Below, one piece after another: positions 52,199 to 61,414 of a stretch of 64,000 nucleotides of DNA. Below the pieces are notes generated by a model, which did no database searches, was not told the DNA's origin, and saw nothing but the letters and a program-made list of their open reading frames with translations. Made by a program: the position numbers and the translations under genes. Numbering within the stretch: position 1 is the stretch's first letter; each line of letters opens with the position of its first letter. Source of the stretch: Enterobacter sp. JUb54 (GTDB lineage Bacteria > Pseudomonadota > Gammaproteobacteria > Enterobacterales > Enterobacteriaceae); assembly GCF_014298075.1 (NCBI RefSeq), contig NZ_CP060418.1, positions 4,836,001 to 4,900,000 on the forward strand, read 5' to 3'.

Positions 52199-52633
52199 TC
52201 AGACAGTGAAGCTGATTTCTACAGAGCGGGCACTGCGATCACCCTCACCATGGTAAACAGCTTCGATGTTGTTACCGTCCGGATCCAGAACAAAAGCGGC
52301 ATAGTATCCGGGATGATAGGTTCGTTCGGCAGGTGCGCCGTTATCACGTCCGCCATGATTTAGTGCTGCATGGTAAAACGCGTTCACCGATTCACGGTCT
52401 GTGGCCTGAAAGGCCAGATGGTGCCGTCCTGTAGGCACCCCGCCAGACTCCGAACTTTTTACGGACGAAATGACCAGTTCGTCAGCCCAGATATAATCGT
52501 CATCGGTGATAACCACGGGGATCTTAAGTTCCGCCAGAACAGCAGTGTAAAACGCTTTGCTTGCGTCAAAGTTGTTTACCACGAGCTGGATATGGTCGAT
52601 AAGTCTGCCACGATGTAGCGTATAGTTATCCAT
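52199..52633 (-). CDS. VOC-family protein, copy 2
   Basis: The 144-residue VOC protein has IDHIQLVVNNFDASKAFYTAVL at the N-terminus and YYAAFVLDPDGNNIEAVYHG near the C-terminus, with a LAFQATDRESVNAFYHAAL segment. It is the first gene of the five-gene cluster. It is only distantly like copy 1, so this is probably not a recent duplication. Confidence 0.88.
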   Translation of the reverse strand: MDNYTLHRGRLIDHIQLVVNNFDASKAFYTAVLAELKIPVVITDDDYIWADELVISSVKSSESGGVPTGRHHLAFQATDRESVNAFYHAALNHGGRDNGAPAERTYHPGYYAAFVLDPDGNNIEAVYHGEGDRSARSVEISFTV

Positions 52634-52803
52634 GATTCATTTCCTTTTTCAGACTCCGTCAGTCAGGTCTATGCCTGTGAAACTCAACAGATGCACAACT
52701 CTACGTAATGCTTGTGTTGTTGAAAAAAAGTACGTTAAGTTTTGTGCGCTGCACCCGACAGGTATCAGAAAATCATTCCAGATTTGGTCTTGTACAGGAA
52801 TTG

Positions 52804-52953
52804 CTATTCGCTTATGACCAGGCTCTCAATTGCCAGTTGAAAGATAAATAGCAGGGATGAGATAAGAGCAAGCCATTTTACGGGGCGTAGTTTACGTTCA
52901 GGTATAGAGAGCGTGTGGAGTATGGCATGACGCTTCATTTTATTTAGTGGCAT
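52804..52953 (-). CDS. 49-residue small membrane protein
   Basis: A frame of 49 codons starts at ATG 52953 behind a near-consensus AGGAGGCAGC and ends at 52804. The basic N-terminus (MPLNKMKRHAILHTL...) is followed by one hydrophobic helix WLALISSLLFIFQLAIESLV, then SE-stop. Charge rules place the N-terminus inside the cytosol. The strong ribosome-binding site supports expression. No family is recognised; it could be a regulator or a small toxin. It lies upstream of the VOC/GNAT cluster on the same strand. Confidence 0.6.
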   Translation of the reverse strand: MPLNKMKRHAILHTLSIPERKLRPVKWLALISSLLFIFQLAIESLVISE

Positions 52954-53592
52954 GCTGCCTCCTGAAAAAGAGCCGCCTGCTCAGGCTGCTAAACAATGAA
53001 AAAAGAATCATTCCACAAGCAAGGCACTTACGAGCAAGGTTAGTTGCCCTGGTGCTAACGTAACGGTTAAGGCGGTAAGAACAAGCCACTAGCGGCTAAA
53101 CGTTTTCCTTCCGGGTTGACAGTTTCCTGCTTGAGAGCTGTTCGTTTGTTAGCCAGAACAGGTTAACGAATAAAATCATTATATCCATACTAAATAAATG
53201 GTTGTTTAGCGTTTATTTAAATAATGCCATTCGAATAATACGCACTCAAATAATAAACAATGTGGGACTATCCAGTACTGCTAATTGACAGGCGCTCATG
53301 TGAACTGGAGAGATAATTGCTTCTGATGAGCCATCAATGCAATTACATCCCGGTCAGGGGATTCCCGGGTTTAAGTAGCGTGATTAACCACCATAAATAT
53401 TGATTGAACTCATTTACCCGATTAGCGCCATTTTGATAGTCTCGACTTATCTCGTTGACTATCTATAGGATTTTTGCGTTGGAAATCTTTTTTTAACCCA
53501 CTGAAAAATATCTCTTAAATATTTTTCATACATAAACATTCATGGTCCGTTCAGTACGGATCCGGTTTTGTATGGGTTAAAAAAGGTACGTT
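52954..53592. other. Gene-free region left of the DUF1062 gene
   Basis: About 640 bases hold no frame I can support. The last 400 bases are AT-rich and probably carry the promoter of the DUF1062 gene on the plus strand and that of the small membrane protein on the minus strand. Confidence 0.4.
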
Positions 53593-54201
53593 ATGAAAGT
53601 TACATGGACCGTCACGCCTGTGGAGTATCAGCGCATCGCGAAACGATGCCCTTCTTGCAAGATTAAACGGGACTTCACGCCGTCAGGTGCATTTCGGGTT
53701 AATTCGCAAAAGAAGGTGCTGGACGTGTGGAGTATCTATAAATGCACACACTGCGATTACACCTGGAATATCTCCCTGTTTACGCGTTTGCACGTCAGCA
53801 AAATTGACCGCGAACTGCATCACCGATTGATGATGAACGATGCAGCCACGGTTCTACATTTTGCCTATGACACAACTACGCTGAAGCGAAATAATGCCGA
53901 GATCTCGGGTCGGCCTGACTTTCGCATTCAGGAGCAGTGGTTGGCCAGTTTTTCTCCCGGCAAACGGGTCAAGGTTAGCGTCAGGATTTCCCGTTCTTTT
54001 CAGGTCAGCTTGCTGTCGATTTTGCACAAGCAGCTCATGCTGAGCACCGGCGAAATCAAGAGACACGTTGAGTCAGGGAAAATAAGGGGTATCACGATGA
54101 AAATGCTTAAATCGCGAAAGCTGAAGGCTGCGGAATATGAATTCCAGCTGTCTGCGGAAACGCTGTTCGCCCGGCGCAAGATAGTTCTGACACATCGTTA
54201 A
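53593..54201 (+). CDS. DUF1062 family protein
   Basis: The 202-residue protein matches DUF1062. A zinc-ribbon-like N-terminus has CPSC (near residue 17) and CTHC (near 52), then a basic helical C-terminus. Such proteins are small and of unknown role, perhaps nucleic-acid binding. The start has AAAAAAGGTACGTT ahead of the ATG. It stands alone, not in an operon. Confidence 0.85.
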   Translation: MKVTWTVTPVEYQRIAKRCPSCKIKRDFTPSGAFRVNSQKKVLDVWSIYKCTHCDYTWNISLFTRLHVSKIDRELHHRLMMNDAATVLHFAYDTTTLKRNNAEISGRPDFRIQEQWLASFSPGKRVKVSVRISRSFQVSLLSILHKQLMLSTGEIKRHVESGKIRGITMKMLKSRKLKAAEYEFQLSAETLFARRKIVLTHR

Positions 54202-54338
54202 AAGTAAGAAGCTCATCCTGAGGTCGGTTGTGCCAGTAGGGTAATGGCTTAACAGAAGGACAGATTCAAGATGAGCTTCAGGTGAATTACATTGCCTGTG
54301 ATATAAGCTAAAGGCAGTGATGAAACTTAGGGGGAAAT

Positions 54339-54866
54339 ATGAATGAGCATGCGGTTCTGAAATTGCTTAATGAGCTGGATATATCTTTTCAGTACATATC
54401 ACATCCGGAAGTGAAGACGGCCGCTGACCATGCGAGTTTTGCTGCGGGTTTTCCGGCACAGTTGCTGAAGAACCTGTTGCTGAAAAATAGTTCTGGTAAG
54501 CATTTCTACCTGTATATTCTTGATGGCAATAAAAAGGCAGATCTTCGCGAGCTAGCGCTCCAGCTTAATGAATCGCGTCTGTCTTTCGCTAAACCAGACG
54601 AGTTAATAGAAATACTCGGTGTGGAACCTGGCGGGGTTACGCCTTTCGCTATTGCACATAACAAGGAGAGGGATATCCGAATTGTTATCGATTCTTCTGT
54701 ATCAGCGAGTCGTTCACTGGGCTTTCATCCTCTGATCAACACCGCTTCGGTTTGTATTTCTAAAAAAGACTTATTGCGGCTACTGACATATTTCGGTTAT
54801 TCCCCTGTTGATGTCCAGACCGATAGCGTGCTCTTGCTACTCGCGCGAACAACGGATGCGTTCTAA
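54339..54866 (+). CDS. YbaK/EbsC-type prolyl-tRNA deacylase (ProXp family)
   Basis: The 175-residue free-standing editing domain would deacylate mischarged tRNA-Pro. The conserved Lys in LLKNLLLKN (near residue 44) and the segments LDGNKKADLREL, LGVEPGGVTPFAI and LGFHPLINTASV fit the ProX subgroup. The ATG at 54339 has GGGGGAAAT upstream. Its last 30 bases overlap the convergent alpA gene. Confidence 0.92.
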   Translation: MNEHAVLKLLNELDISFQYISHPEVKTAADHASFAAGFPAQLLKNLLLKNSSGKHFYLYILDGNKKADLRELALQLNESRLSFAKPDELIEILGVEPGGVTPFAIAHNKERDIRIVIDSSVSASRSLGFHPLINTASVCISKKDLLRLLTYFGYSPVDVQTDSVLLLLARTTDAF

Positions 54867-55043
54867 TAGCCAGTCTTCGACTTCACTCTGTCGCCAGCGG
54901 GAGCTGCGACCCAGCTTAATTGGCTTCGGGAATAGGCCATCTTTAATCAGCTTGTAGAACCACTTATCTGTCAGCCCCGTTAGCTTCGTGATGAACCGCA
55001 TATCCACCAGTTGGTCATCAAGCAAAGAAATTTGTTCTGTCAT
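54837..55043 (-). CDS. AlpA-family transcriptional regulator
   Basis: The 68-residue helix-turn-helix protein (VDMRFITKLTGLTDKWFYKLI, then FPKPIKLGRSSRWRQSEVEDWL) is an AlpA/phage excisionase-type regulator, found in P4-like elements where it promotes integrase expression. The ATG at 55043 is taken as start; an in-frame upstream ATG at 55058 lacks a ribosome-binding site. It is probably a relic or part of a satellite-phage module. Confidence 0.88.
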   Translation of the reverse strand: MTEQISLLDDQLVDMRFITKLTGLTDKWFYKLIKDGLFPKPIKLGRSSRWRQSEVEDWLLERIRCSRE

Positions 55044-55150
55044 GATGCTGTCTTCCATTGTGGGATAATTCTGAGCTGGTGGTTGATTGCTCGTTACCAC
55101 CAGCCCTTCCACATCAATGGATTGATACGTAAAAAAGTGCAGAACGTGAG

Positions 55151-55729
55151 TTACAGCGTGCGAGGACGCCCCAGTCCGCTGGGCGGCGGTACCTCACTGG
55201 CTCCGTAGTAATAGTGACCGTGCTTTTGCTCTTCTTTGGCAAGGTAGCTGATGATGTAGCGCAGGTTATCAATGGCTTCGGTATCATCGTAGTTCACCGG
55301 TCTATCAATACTGACTTCATAAGAGGGTTTGTATTCGCAGCGGTTGTAATAGCCTTCTCCTTGCGTTATTTCACGCCATATTGTTCCTGCTCGCTCTGCT
55401 ATTGGGTAGGTAGCCTGGTTAAGGTGCCTGTCGAGATAGAACACGATATGGGCATGGCATCCGTGGTCTGCAGAACTCTCCAGCACCCAGAAATACCCTG
55501 CCAGATTTGTGTGCTGCAGGGTGCGTTCAACCAGCATGCGCACCTCTCGCTCGGTTTCATTCCAGGAATGACGTTTATAGCGCTCTGTACCTTTCTGATA
55601 GAACAGGTCGAGTCTGAGTGCCTGTATTCGGGAGTACCGGTTCAGTAGCTGATTCAGGTGGTCATTGAGTAGAGACAGTAGAAACCAGTTCATCGTGTAT
55701 CTGGAATTGAAAGGGTAAGGTGTGTGCAT
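55151..55729 (-). CDS. Inovirus Gp2-like protein (YagK/YfjJ C-terminal domain)
   Basis: The 192-residue protein resembles the YagK/YfjJ family of prophage proteins and inovirus Gp2-like replication initiators. The HAHIVFYLDRHLNQ and ESSADHGCHAHIV segments give an HxH motif of the HUH type, and Tyr residues lie in EGYYNRCEY and YYYGA. It lies 107 bases upstream of alpA on the same strand. Whether it can still initiate replication is not known. Confidence 0.82.
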   Translation of the reverse strand: MHTPYPFNSRYTMNWFLLSLLNDHLNQLLNRYSRIQALRLDLFYQKGTERYKRHSWNETEREVRMLVERTLQHTNLAGYFWVLESSADHGCHAHIVFYLDRHLNQATYPIAERAGTIWREITQGEGYYNRCEYKPSYEVSIDRPVNYDDTEAIDNLRYIISYLAKEEQKHGHYYYGASEVPPPSGLGRPRTL

Positions 55730-56157
55730 TGATTTATCCTTTGTCAGGTGGAGTGCAAAGGATTGGGATGAGATGTAATTTTTAAGAGAAGTGGGGATAT
55801 GGCAGATACAGGGAACAGTGTATTCAGGGGAATACAGGCAGGGTTAATGATTGGGGGAAGGAGCTGTGAACATAGTGGTATTGAAACAGGGAGTACCCCT
55901 TAATTATACTAAAAACCCAAATGTTCATATCATTCTGTTTGTAGTGGTTTTGAATGATTCTAATGAGATGAACAGATGAGGATCGTTGAGTGAAAACCAC
56001 AGGAATAATGCAGTAAAATGTCAGGGTGTTATCACAATAAAATCAGGAGGATATCAGTAAAAAATCAGTGATCACTCAGTCTGTGACCCGCCTCCCTCTA
56101 CCTAAAAGGTGCTCATGCTAACCTGTGTTCGGGAGCCAGAAGCAGAGGGAAGAGACG
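55730..56157. other. Intergenic region between the Gp2-like and unknown genes
   Basis: About 430 AT-rich bases between divergent genes. Short ATCAG/ATCACT words recur from about 56040 to 56080. It probably holds both promoters, possibly a replication origin for the Gp2-like protein. No gene was found. Confidence 0.4.
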
Positions 56158-57075
56158 ATGTTGCATTACGATATGATCCGTTACGAGATAATGTACCTAA
56201 AAACACTGGATAGGCTTTTCAATAAAGATCACTCACTGTTGTGTAGTATTTACGATGCGCCGGCTCAGTATCGAAGTTTGATCACTCAAATACTTGAACG
56301 GCGTTTTCTTGGCGATCAGGACAGAATCAAAGTTGCGCGGAAAACACTTAAAGAATGGGCTGACCTACAACTGATTGATAAAGATTATTTTGATTGTTTC
56401 AAAGGTACACCAAGAGCATCGTGGTTTGCTCACCATTATATTTTTGAATACCCAGTATTACCTGCAGGGCTGACACTTGGTGGGTTGGGGAATGACGTCG
56501 GTTGTTTAGGTGGTTTTAATTCTCTTTTACTGGACGATAATATCTTCACAAATTTTGATCCCTCTAATTTGAATATCGACCTGGGCGATATAGATTGGGA
56601 CCTGATAACAGATCCACAGGCCACAGCTTCGAAAAAACCGAAACGCGTTTTCTCCCGATTTTATCTGAACGCGGGAGCAAGTACCGATCTTTACAACCCC
56701 ACTCCGGTAACTGAGCGTGAACTCATCAATGGTGTGATGAGGTACATTGATGACGCTCCCTGTACCCTTGGGAAAAAGATCTCTTATTTTAAAAAGCTGC
56801 ATGAACGCTGGCTTGAGCAATATGATTTTTTTCTGACAGATTTTGACTGGATGTCACGTGATGATGAAACTCAGTTAGTATATCTCTGGGACTATCTCAA
56901 AGGAAAAGGACGAATAGCGGGCTATCTTCGCCCTTATAATACGTCTATGCGTTATGACATGATTATTGCGGCTATAGATGTGTGGAACGTCCAACCTGAA
57001 GAGAAGCTGGAGTTTATTGAGAAGATGAAACATGCCTGGCAGTCATCAAAATCTTATCGGCGATCTGCTAAATAG
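56158..57075 (+). CDS. Unknown island protein, 305 residues
   Basis: No family is recognised. The protein is acidic and soluble, with no signal peptide or membrane helix. A short Gly-rich stretch GLTLGGLGNDVGCLGG lies near residue 113 and the C-terminal third is helical and charged. The ATG at 56158 has AGAGGGAAGAGACG before it; the upstream GTG is rejected. It lies beside alpA and the Gp2-like gene, so it is probably satellite-phage or island cargo. Confidence 0.7.
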   Translation: MLHYDMIRYEIMYLKTLDRLFNKDHSLLCSIYDAPAQYRSLITQILERRFLGDQDRIKVARKTLKEWADLQLIDKDYFDCFKGTPRASWFAHHYIFEYPVLPAGLTLGGLGNDVGCLGGFNSLLLDDNIFTNFDPSNLNIDLGDIDWDLITDPQATASKKPKRVFSRFYLNAGASTDLYNPTPVTERELINGVMRYIDDAPCTLGKKISYFKKLHERWLEQYDFFLTDFDWMSRDDETQLVYLWDYLKGKGRIAGYLRPYNTSMRYDMIIAAIDVWNVQPEEKLEFIEKMKHAWQSSKSYRRSAK

Positions 57076-57395
57076 CTTTGTGACCCCAGTAGTTTCTTCG
57101 TCTGATTGCTCAGTGTAGTTATGAATCAGAGTCGACTCAGAGTCCTCTTATAATTTCCCTCTTAGCCCGTTACATACAGAGCGCATACTCGTGAAAAATT
57201 ACCGTGGCGAGGTATGGAGGTTGCTAGTCTATTGGAGCGCCAATCTCTGGCTCGGAGCATACAAGCCAACTGAACTGAAGGTGGCGCTGTGAGCGAAGAG
57301 CAGAAGTTTGATTGACAACCTAAAGGTCGATCACGATATCAACATTATCTGGCGGGTGATAAAAAAGTGTATGAAACTAATACGGGCATGCTTAC
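57076..57395. other. Gene-free stretch right of the satellite module
   Basis: About 320 bases without a supported gene lie between the unknown island gene and the terminator of the PTS operon. It is a candidate place for the island's right junction, but no copy of the tRNA-Gly 3' end was found in it. Confidence 0.4.
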
Positions 57396-57425
57396 GAAGA
57401 AAACCCCAGTAATTATACTGGGGTC
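57396..57425 (-). terminator. Terminator of the fructose-type PTS operon
   Basis: On the minus strand ACCCCAGT and ACTGGGGT pair around ATAATT and are followed by TTTTCTTC, about 50 bases after the transaldolase stop. Confidence 0.85.
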
Positions 57426-57473
57426 GCCTGATTATGCTACCTGACCACAGTAGGCTATCAACCCTCAAGAAAG

Positions 57474-58424
57474 CTAAAGGTACTGTGCCAGCAATGTTTC
57501 CAGTTTATTCTGATCAATGGCGAAAAGGCGGATGCCTTCGGCCAACTTCTCCACAGCCATTGCGTCCTGATTGTGTGACCAGTAGAACTCCACTTCGCTG
57601 ATGGTTTCTGGCTTAGACTGAATCTCTCCGGAGTAGTCCAATGGAGTCGGTACGACAGCATCACTCTGTTGAAGTTGTGCAAGAAGTGATGGTGAAACAG
57701 TCAGGCGGTCACAGCCGTTCAAAGCCAAGACCTGTTCCGGTGTGCGGAAACTTGCTCCCATCACCACCGTCTGGTAGCCATACATCTTGTAGAAACGGTA
57801 GATGTTGCGTACCGATTCCACACCCGGGTCGTTATCTACGGTATAGACAGTATCGGGGTTATTTTTCTTGTACCAATCGTAAATGCGTCCAACGAATGGG
57901 GAGATTAAAAATACGCCTGCATCGGCGCAGGCGCGAGCCTGCGCGAAGGAGAAAAGCAGAGTCAGGTTGCAGCGAATCCCTTCTTTTTCCAGTACTTCAG
58001 CAGCGCGAATACCCTGCCAGGTGGCGGCAAGCTTAATCAATACGCGTTCTTTGCCTACACCTTGTTCGGCGTACAGCGCAATCAGCTCGCGCGCTTTGCG
58101 AATGCTGGCATCGGTATCAAACGACAGGCGAGCATCAACCTCGGTGGAAATACGTCCTGGTACACTTTTCAGAATCAACGCCCCGATCCCCACAGCCAGA
58201 TGATCGGCAATGGTGGAGGGAAGTAGTTCCTTTCCGGCATAGCGCGATTTTAGCGCTGCGACGGTCTCTTTAATCAGATTCTGATACTGCGCTAGTTGTG
58301 CCGCTTTATACATAAGAGAAGGGTTCGTCGTGGCATCTTCGGGCTGATAGACAATGATGCTATCAATATCCCCGCTGTCAGCGACAATAATGGTGCGCTG
58401 CTTTAATTGTTCAAGCTGATTCAT
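57474..58424 (-). CDS. Transaldolase
   Basis: The 316-residue enzyme has the TalA/TalB length and motifs: DATTNPSLM near residue 30, the Schiff-base lysine in [14 protein letters not shown] near 131, and [17 protein letters not shown] near 155. It moves a dihydroxyacetone unit between fructose-6-phosphate or sedoheptulose-7-phosphate and an aldose phosphate. It is the last gene of the PTS operon, distinct from the housekeeping talA and talB loci of enterics, so it is a pathway-specific copy. Confidence 0.95.
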   Translation of the reverse strand: MNQLEQLKQRTIIVADSGDIDSIIVYQPEDATTNPSLMYKAAQLAQYQNLIKETVAALKSRYAGKELLPSTIADHLAVGIGALILKSVPGRISTEVDARLSFDTDASIRKARELIALYAEQGVGKERVLIKLAATWQGIRAAEVLEKEGIRCNLTLLFSFAQARACADAGVFLISPFVGRIYDWYKKNNPDTVYTVDNDPGVESVRNIYRFYKMYGYQTVVMGASFRTPEQVLALNGCDRLTVSPSLLAQLQQSDAVVPTPLDYSGEIQSKPETISEVEFYWSHNQDAMAVEKLAEGIRLFAIDQNKLETLLAQYL

Positions 58425-58494
58425 AACCTGTACCTGTCTTTATTCAGTGCGGGAAATAATAAGGAGGGGCCCTCTCCCTATTATTTATTGTCTA

Positions 58495-59748
58495 TTATTT
58501 TGCTTGTGCTACACGGGTTGTCAGACCCGGCATATTAAAGCACTCTGCTTCGTTCTGAATCATGTCTTTAATTTTGTTCACTACGTAACGTTCTGGCTCA
58601 ACGCCGAACGATTTCAGGTTGGCGAACATCCTCTGCATCTCTTTAACCACCGCCGGTTTTTCGTAGTTATAGTGACCGCTAAGCTCAAGAATTTCCTTCA
58701 GCAGCGCGGGCTCGCTGAAGATCTGCTCTTCAGATTTATTTTTATGCTCGTCGGTCATCCATTTTTCCCACTTGTGGCTCAGCACGCACTCGCGGGTCAG
58801 CACGGTTTTTAAATCTGATGCCGATTTAATAAAGCCTTTTGCCGACAGATCTTTTTCCACTTCCGCGAGCTTCAGATAGGCGCGGGTTTCAATGGTGCCG
58901 TACGCTGGGGCGACGTTCATGGCAGTGATCCCCAGGCCCGGATGCTTAAGCAGGATTTCATCTGGCAGGTAGTCGCCGTTGTGTTCTTTCAGACCCACAC
59001 CGTAGCGAGTACTGATAGCTGACAGCTCCGCCGACTGCGTGTCGTTGAAGTGGCCAACGTTTTTGGTCAGGCGGGTCAGGGTACCGGTCTGGCCGACGAT
59101 AAACAGCGGCTGCGGCAATCCTTCGTCGTTCAGACGCTTGTTCAGTTCAATGATAAAGCCTTCGTAGGCGCTGATATCGGTCAGGCCGCCATTTGTTTCT
59201 TCGGTACCAACTTCGTAGAAGAATTCTTTCAGGTTGTTCTGCTTACGGTACTCTTCGCAGAAGCGAATAAGCTCAACAGTACGGCTTAATACCAGTTCAA
59301 TATCAATCACTTTCCCCATGACGTACGGGTCTTTGGTTGGGTCGATATGCAACAGATCGAATCCGGCATCCATATCAATCTGGTAGGAGCGGCGCGCCAG
59401 TTCCATCGCCTGTGCTTCCGGAATGTGGTCTTTACGTTCTTTATCACGCTGCCACGGGCCACCGTGGTCACGGCAGAGGAAGTAATCACCGTCGAAGCCG
59501 ACTTTATCGGCCATTGCTTTCAGGTCGGCGGCGAAGCGGAACTGATCCCAGTTATTGACGTAGCCTGCACCAAATTCATCGGCATCAACTTGATTGCGGC
59601 TGGCAATAAACATCAGCGGCAGATCTTTTTCTTTACCTAACTCAAAACATGCCTGAATAAGCGCCGGAGACATTGGGCCAATACCCAGCATCGTGGACTT
59701 ACCACCTTTAACGATATAATCAACGTACTGCTTCATGGTGTTTTTCAT
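58495..59748 (-). CDS. GatZ/KbaZ-superfamily protein, possible tagatose-6-phosphate 4-epimerase
   Basis: The 417-residue protein belongs to the family annotated as the non-catalytic subunit of tagatose-1,6-bisphosphate aldolase (segments MLGIGPMSPALIQACFELG, FLCRDHGGPWQRD, FDLLHIDPTKDP, FYEVGTEETNGG, FIVGQTGTLTRL). No GatY/KbaY catalytic partner is present in the window. Other members of the superfamily have been shown to be tagatose-6-phosphate 4-epimerases, and the retained metal-type His and acidic residues (RDHGGPW, EVGTEE) fit an enzyme. AAGGAGTTGTC precedes the ATG. Confidence 0.88.
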   Translation of the reverse strand: MKNTMKQYVDYIVKGGKSTMLGIGPMSPALIQACFELGKEKDLPLMFIASRNQVDADEFGAGYVNNWDQFRFAADLKAMADKVGFDGDYFLCRDHGGPWQRDKERKDHIPEAQAMELARRSYQIDMDAGFDLLHIDPTKDPYVMGKVIDIELVLSRTVELIRFCEEYRKQNNLKEFFYEVGTEETNGGLTDISAYEGFIIELNKRLNDEGLPQPLFIVGQTGTLTRLTKNVGHFNDTQSAELSAISTRYGVGLKEHNGDYLPDEILLKHPGLGITAMNVAPAYGTIETRAYLKLAEVEKDLSAKGFIKSASDLKTVLTRECVLSHKWEKWMTDEHKNKSEEQIFSEPALLKEILELSGHYNYEKPAVVKEMQRMFANLKSFGVEPERYVVNKIKDMIQNEAECFNMPGLTTRVAQAK

Positions 59749-59757
59749 GACAACTCC

Positions 59758-60867
59758 TTAGACTTTATTCATATCTGAAGTGACACTTTTTTTAGCGTCG
59801 GCTTTCTTTACCGGCTCGCTAATATTTGGACGTAGAACATGCAGGCAGATGGCGGTAACAATGACGCCGATAGCCATATCCAGGACGTACCACAGCGGGG
59901 CTTTATTGACGCCCGCGATGGCGATTAACCCGCCGTGCGGCACCATTGACTCCACGCCGTGAACCATCGCCAGGCCAGCACCGACAGCGCTGCCGATAAT
60001 GATCGAAGGCAAAACGGTCTTAAGATTTTTCACAGCGAAAGGAATTGCGCCTTCGGTGATCCCGATGAGGCCCATAAAGGCGGCGGAGGTGCCCATGCGT
60101 CGTTCATCCTCGGCCCATTTACGCTGAGAAATGAAGGTAGAGAGGGCGATGCCCAGCGGTGGAATCGCGCAGGCAATACGGTAGGCACCGTTCGGGCCAT
60201 AAATCCCTTCGGCCATCAATGCCAGGGTGAAGGCGGTCGCGGTTTTGTTGACCGGGCCGCCCATATCGAAGGCCGCCATGGCGCCGAGGATCAGCCCCAG
60301 AACAATGCCGCTGCTGCCCTGCATATTGGAGAGCATGGAGACCAGCCATTTCATGGCAGCGCCAATTGGCCCAATTAGAACGTACAAGTAGAGCATGCCG
60401 ACGATGCAGGTTGAGACGATAGGAATTATCATGATTGGCATGACCGGCATCAGCGCCTTACCAACCTTCCAGGTTTTAACCCATTTCGCGACATAGCCGC
60501 TGAGGATACCGAGCAGCATTGCCCCGAGGAATCCTGTTACCACATGATCGGCACCCAGCTGTGTGCTGGCCATAAAGCCAGTAATCACCCCCGGCGTTAG
60601 CCCCGGTTTACCGGCGATGGAGTAGGCGATATAGGCGGCCAATACCGGGATCATCATTGCGAGACCCGCGCTCCCGATAGCGCCCAGATTCAGTAAGAAT
60701 GGGTTAGTGACCACCATCCCTTTGCCCGCGACCGGCTCACCGCCGACCAGCGACAGCGCCAGGCAGATCCCGCCAACTACCACAACCGGCATCATGTATG
60801 ACACACCGGTGCTGAACGCTTTAACCAGCTCATCCTTTACGGCTTTCATATTTTCCGACATTTTCAA
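59758..60867 (-). CDS. PTS fructose-type EIIC component
   Basis: The 369-residue membrane protein has eight to ten hydrophobic segments and fructose-family EIIC signatures (YMMPVVVVGGICLALS, GFLGAMLLGILSGY, AFDMGGPVNKTAT, IPFAV). It moves the sugar across the inner membrane. The C-terminal tail is lysine-rich. It lies nine bases before the GatZ-like gene. Confidence 0.93.
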   Translation of the reverse strand: MKMSENMKAVKDELVKAFSTGVSYMMPVVVVGGICLALSLVGGEPVAGKGMVVTNPFLLNLGAIGSAGLAMMIPVLAAYIAYSIAGKPGLTPGVITGFMASTQLGADHVVTGFLGAMLLGILSGYVAKWVKTWKVGKALMPVMPIMIIPIVSTCIVGMLYLYVLIGPIGAAMKWLVSMLSNMQGSSGIVLGLILGAMAAFDMGGPVNKTATAFTLALMAEGIYGPNGAYRIACAIPPLGIALSTFISQRKWAEDERRMGTSAAFMGLIGITEGAIPFAVKNLKTVLPSIIIGSAVGAGLAMVHGVESMVPHGGLIAIAGVNKAPLWYVLDMAIGVIVTAICLHVLRPNISEPVKKADAKKSVTSDMNKV

Positions 60868-61032
60868 TCCTCCTGGTTCCCGCTATTTTTTATTAGGTGC
60901 GTGCCAGATTCAGGGTGTCGCAATCCCCCAGATGTTAATGTCTGGTAAGAAAAATAACGGGCTCGCAGAAATTAAATTACGTTTTGTTTCCCTTCCCGGA
61001 TGCCGAAATAACTCCAGGAAAGGTCGCTTAAA

Positions 61033-61353
61033 TTAACTCGCCAGCTTTTCTGCTTTATCAATAATCGCCGCAGGGTTGCGCACGACCTCGGCAGGGTTGA
61101 GTGATATCACCAGCCCGGCATCTTCTTTTTCTTCAAAGCGCTCAACGCCTTCGATGCCGATAGCAATGGCCAGAATAACCACATCGGCCTCGGCAATCTC
61201 GTCTTCGCTTAATTCGTTCTCAATACCCATGCCGCCCTGGGTTTCGACCTTCACATCGTAACCGCGTTTTTTACACTCTTGCTCAATGGCTTCCTGAGCC
61301 ATATAGGTATGGGCAACACCGGTAATACATGCTGCAACTCCGACAATTTTCAT
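61033..61353 (-). CDS. PTS fructose-type EIIB component
   Basis: The 106-residue cytosolic protein has the phosphocysteine in the P-loop VAACITGVAHTYMAQEA (Cys9). It receives phosphate from the EIIA domain of the upstream fusion and passes it to the sugar at EIIC. It is 61 bases after the fusion gene and 165 bases before EIIC. Confidence 0.95.
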   Translation of the reverse strand: MKIVGVAACITGVAHTYMAQEAIEQECKKRGYDVKVETQGGMGIENELSEDEIAEADVVILAIAIGIEGVERFEEKEDAGLVISLNPAEVVRNPAAIIDKAEKLAS

Positions 61354-61414
61354 TAGTGACTCCTGATTTTTTATTTTATCTATCTATTAAAATTTTTAAT
61401 TCATGACCATGAAG

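Noticed and set aside
56125..57075. Longer version of the unknown island gene starting with GTG
   Set aside because: The ATG at 56158 has a good ribosome-binding site, while the GTG would place that site inside the coding region.
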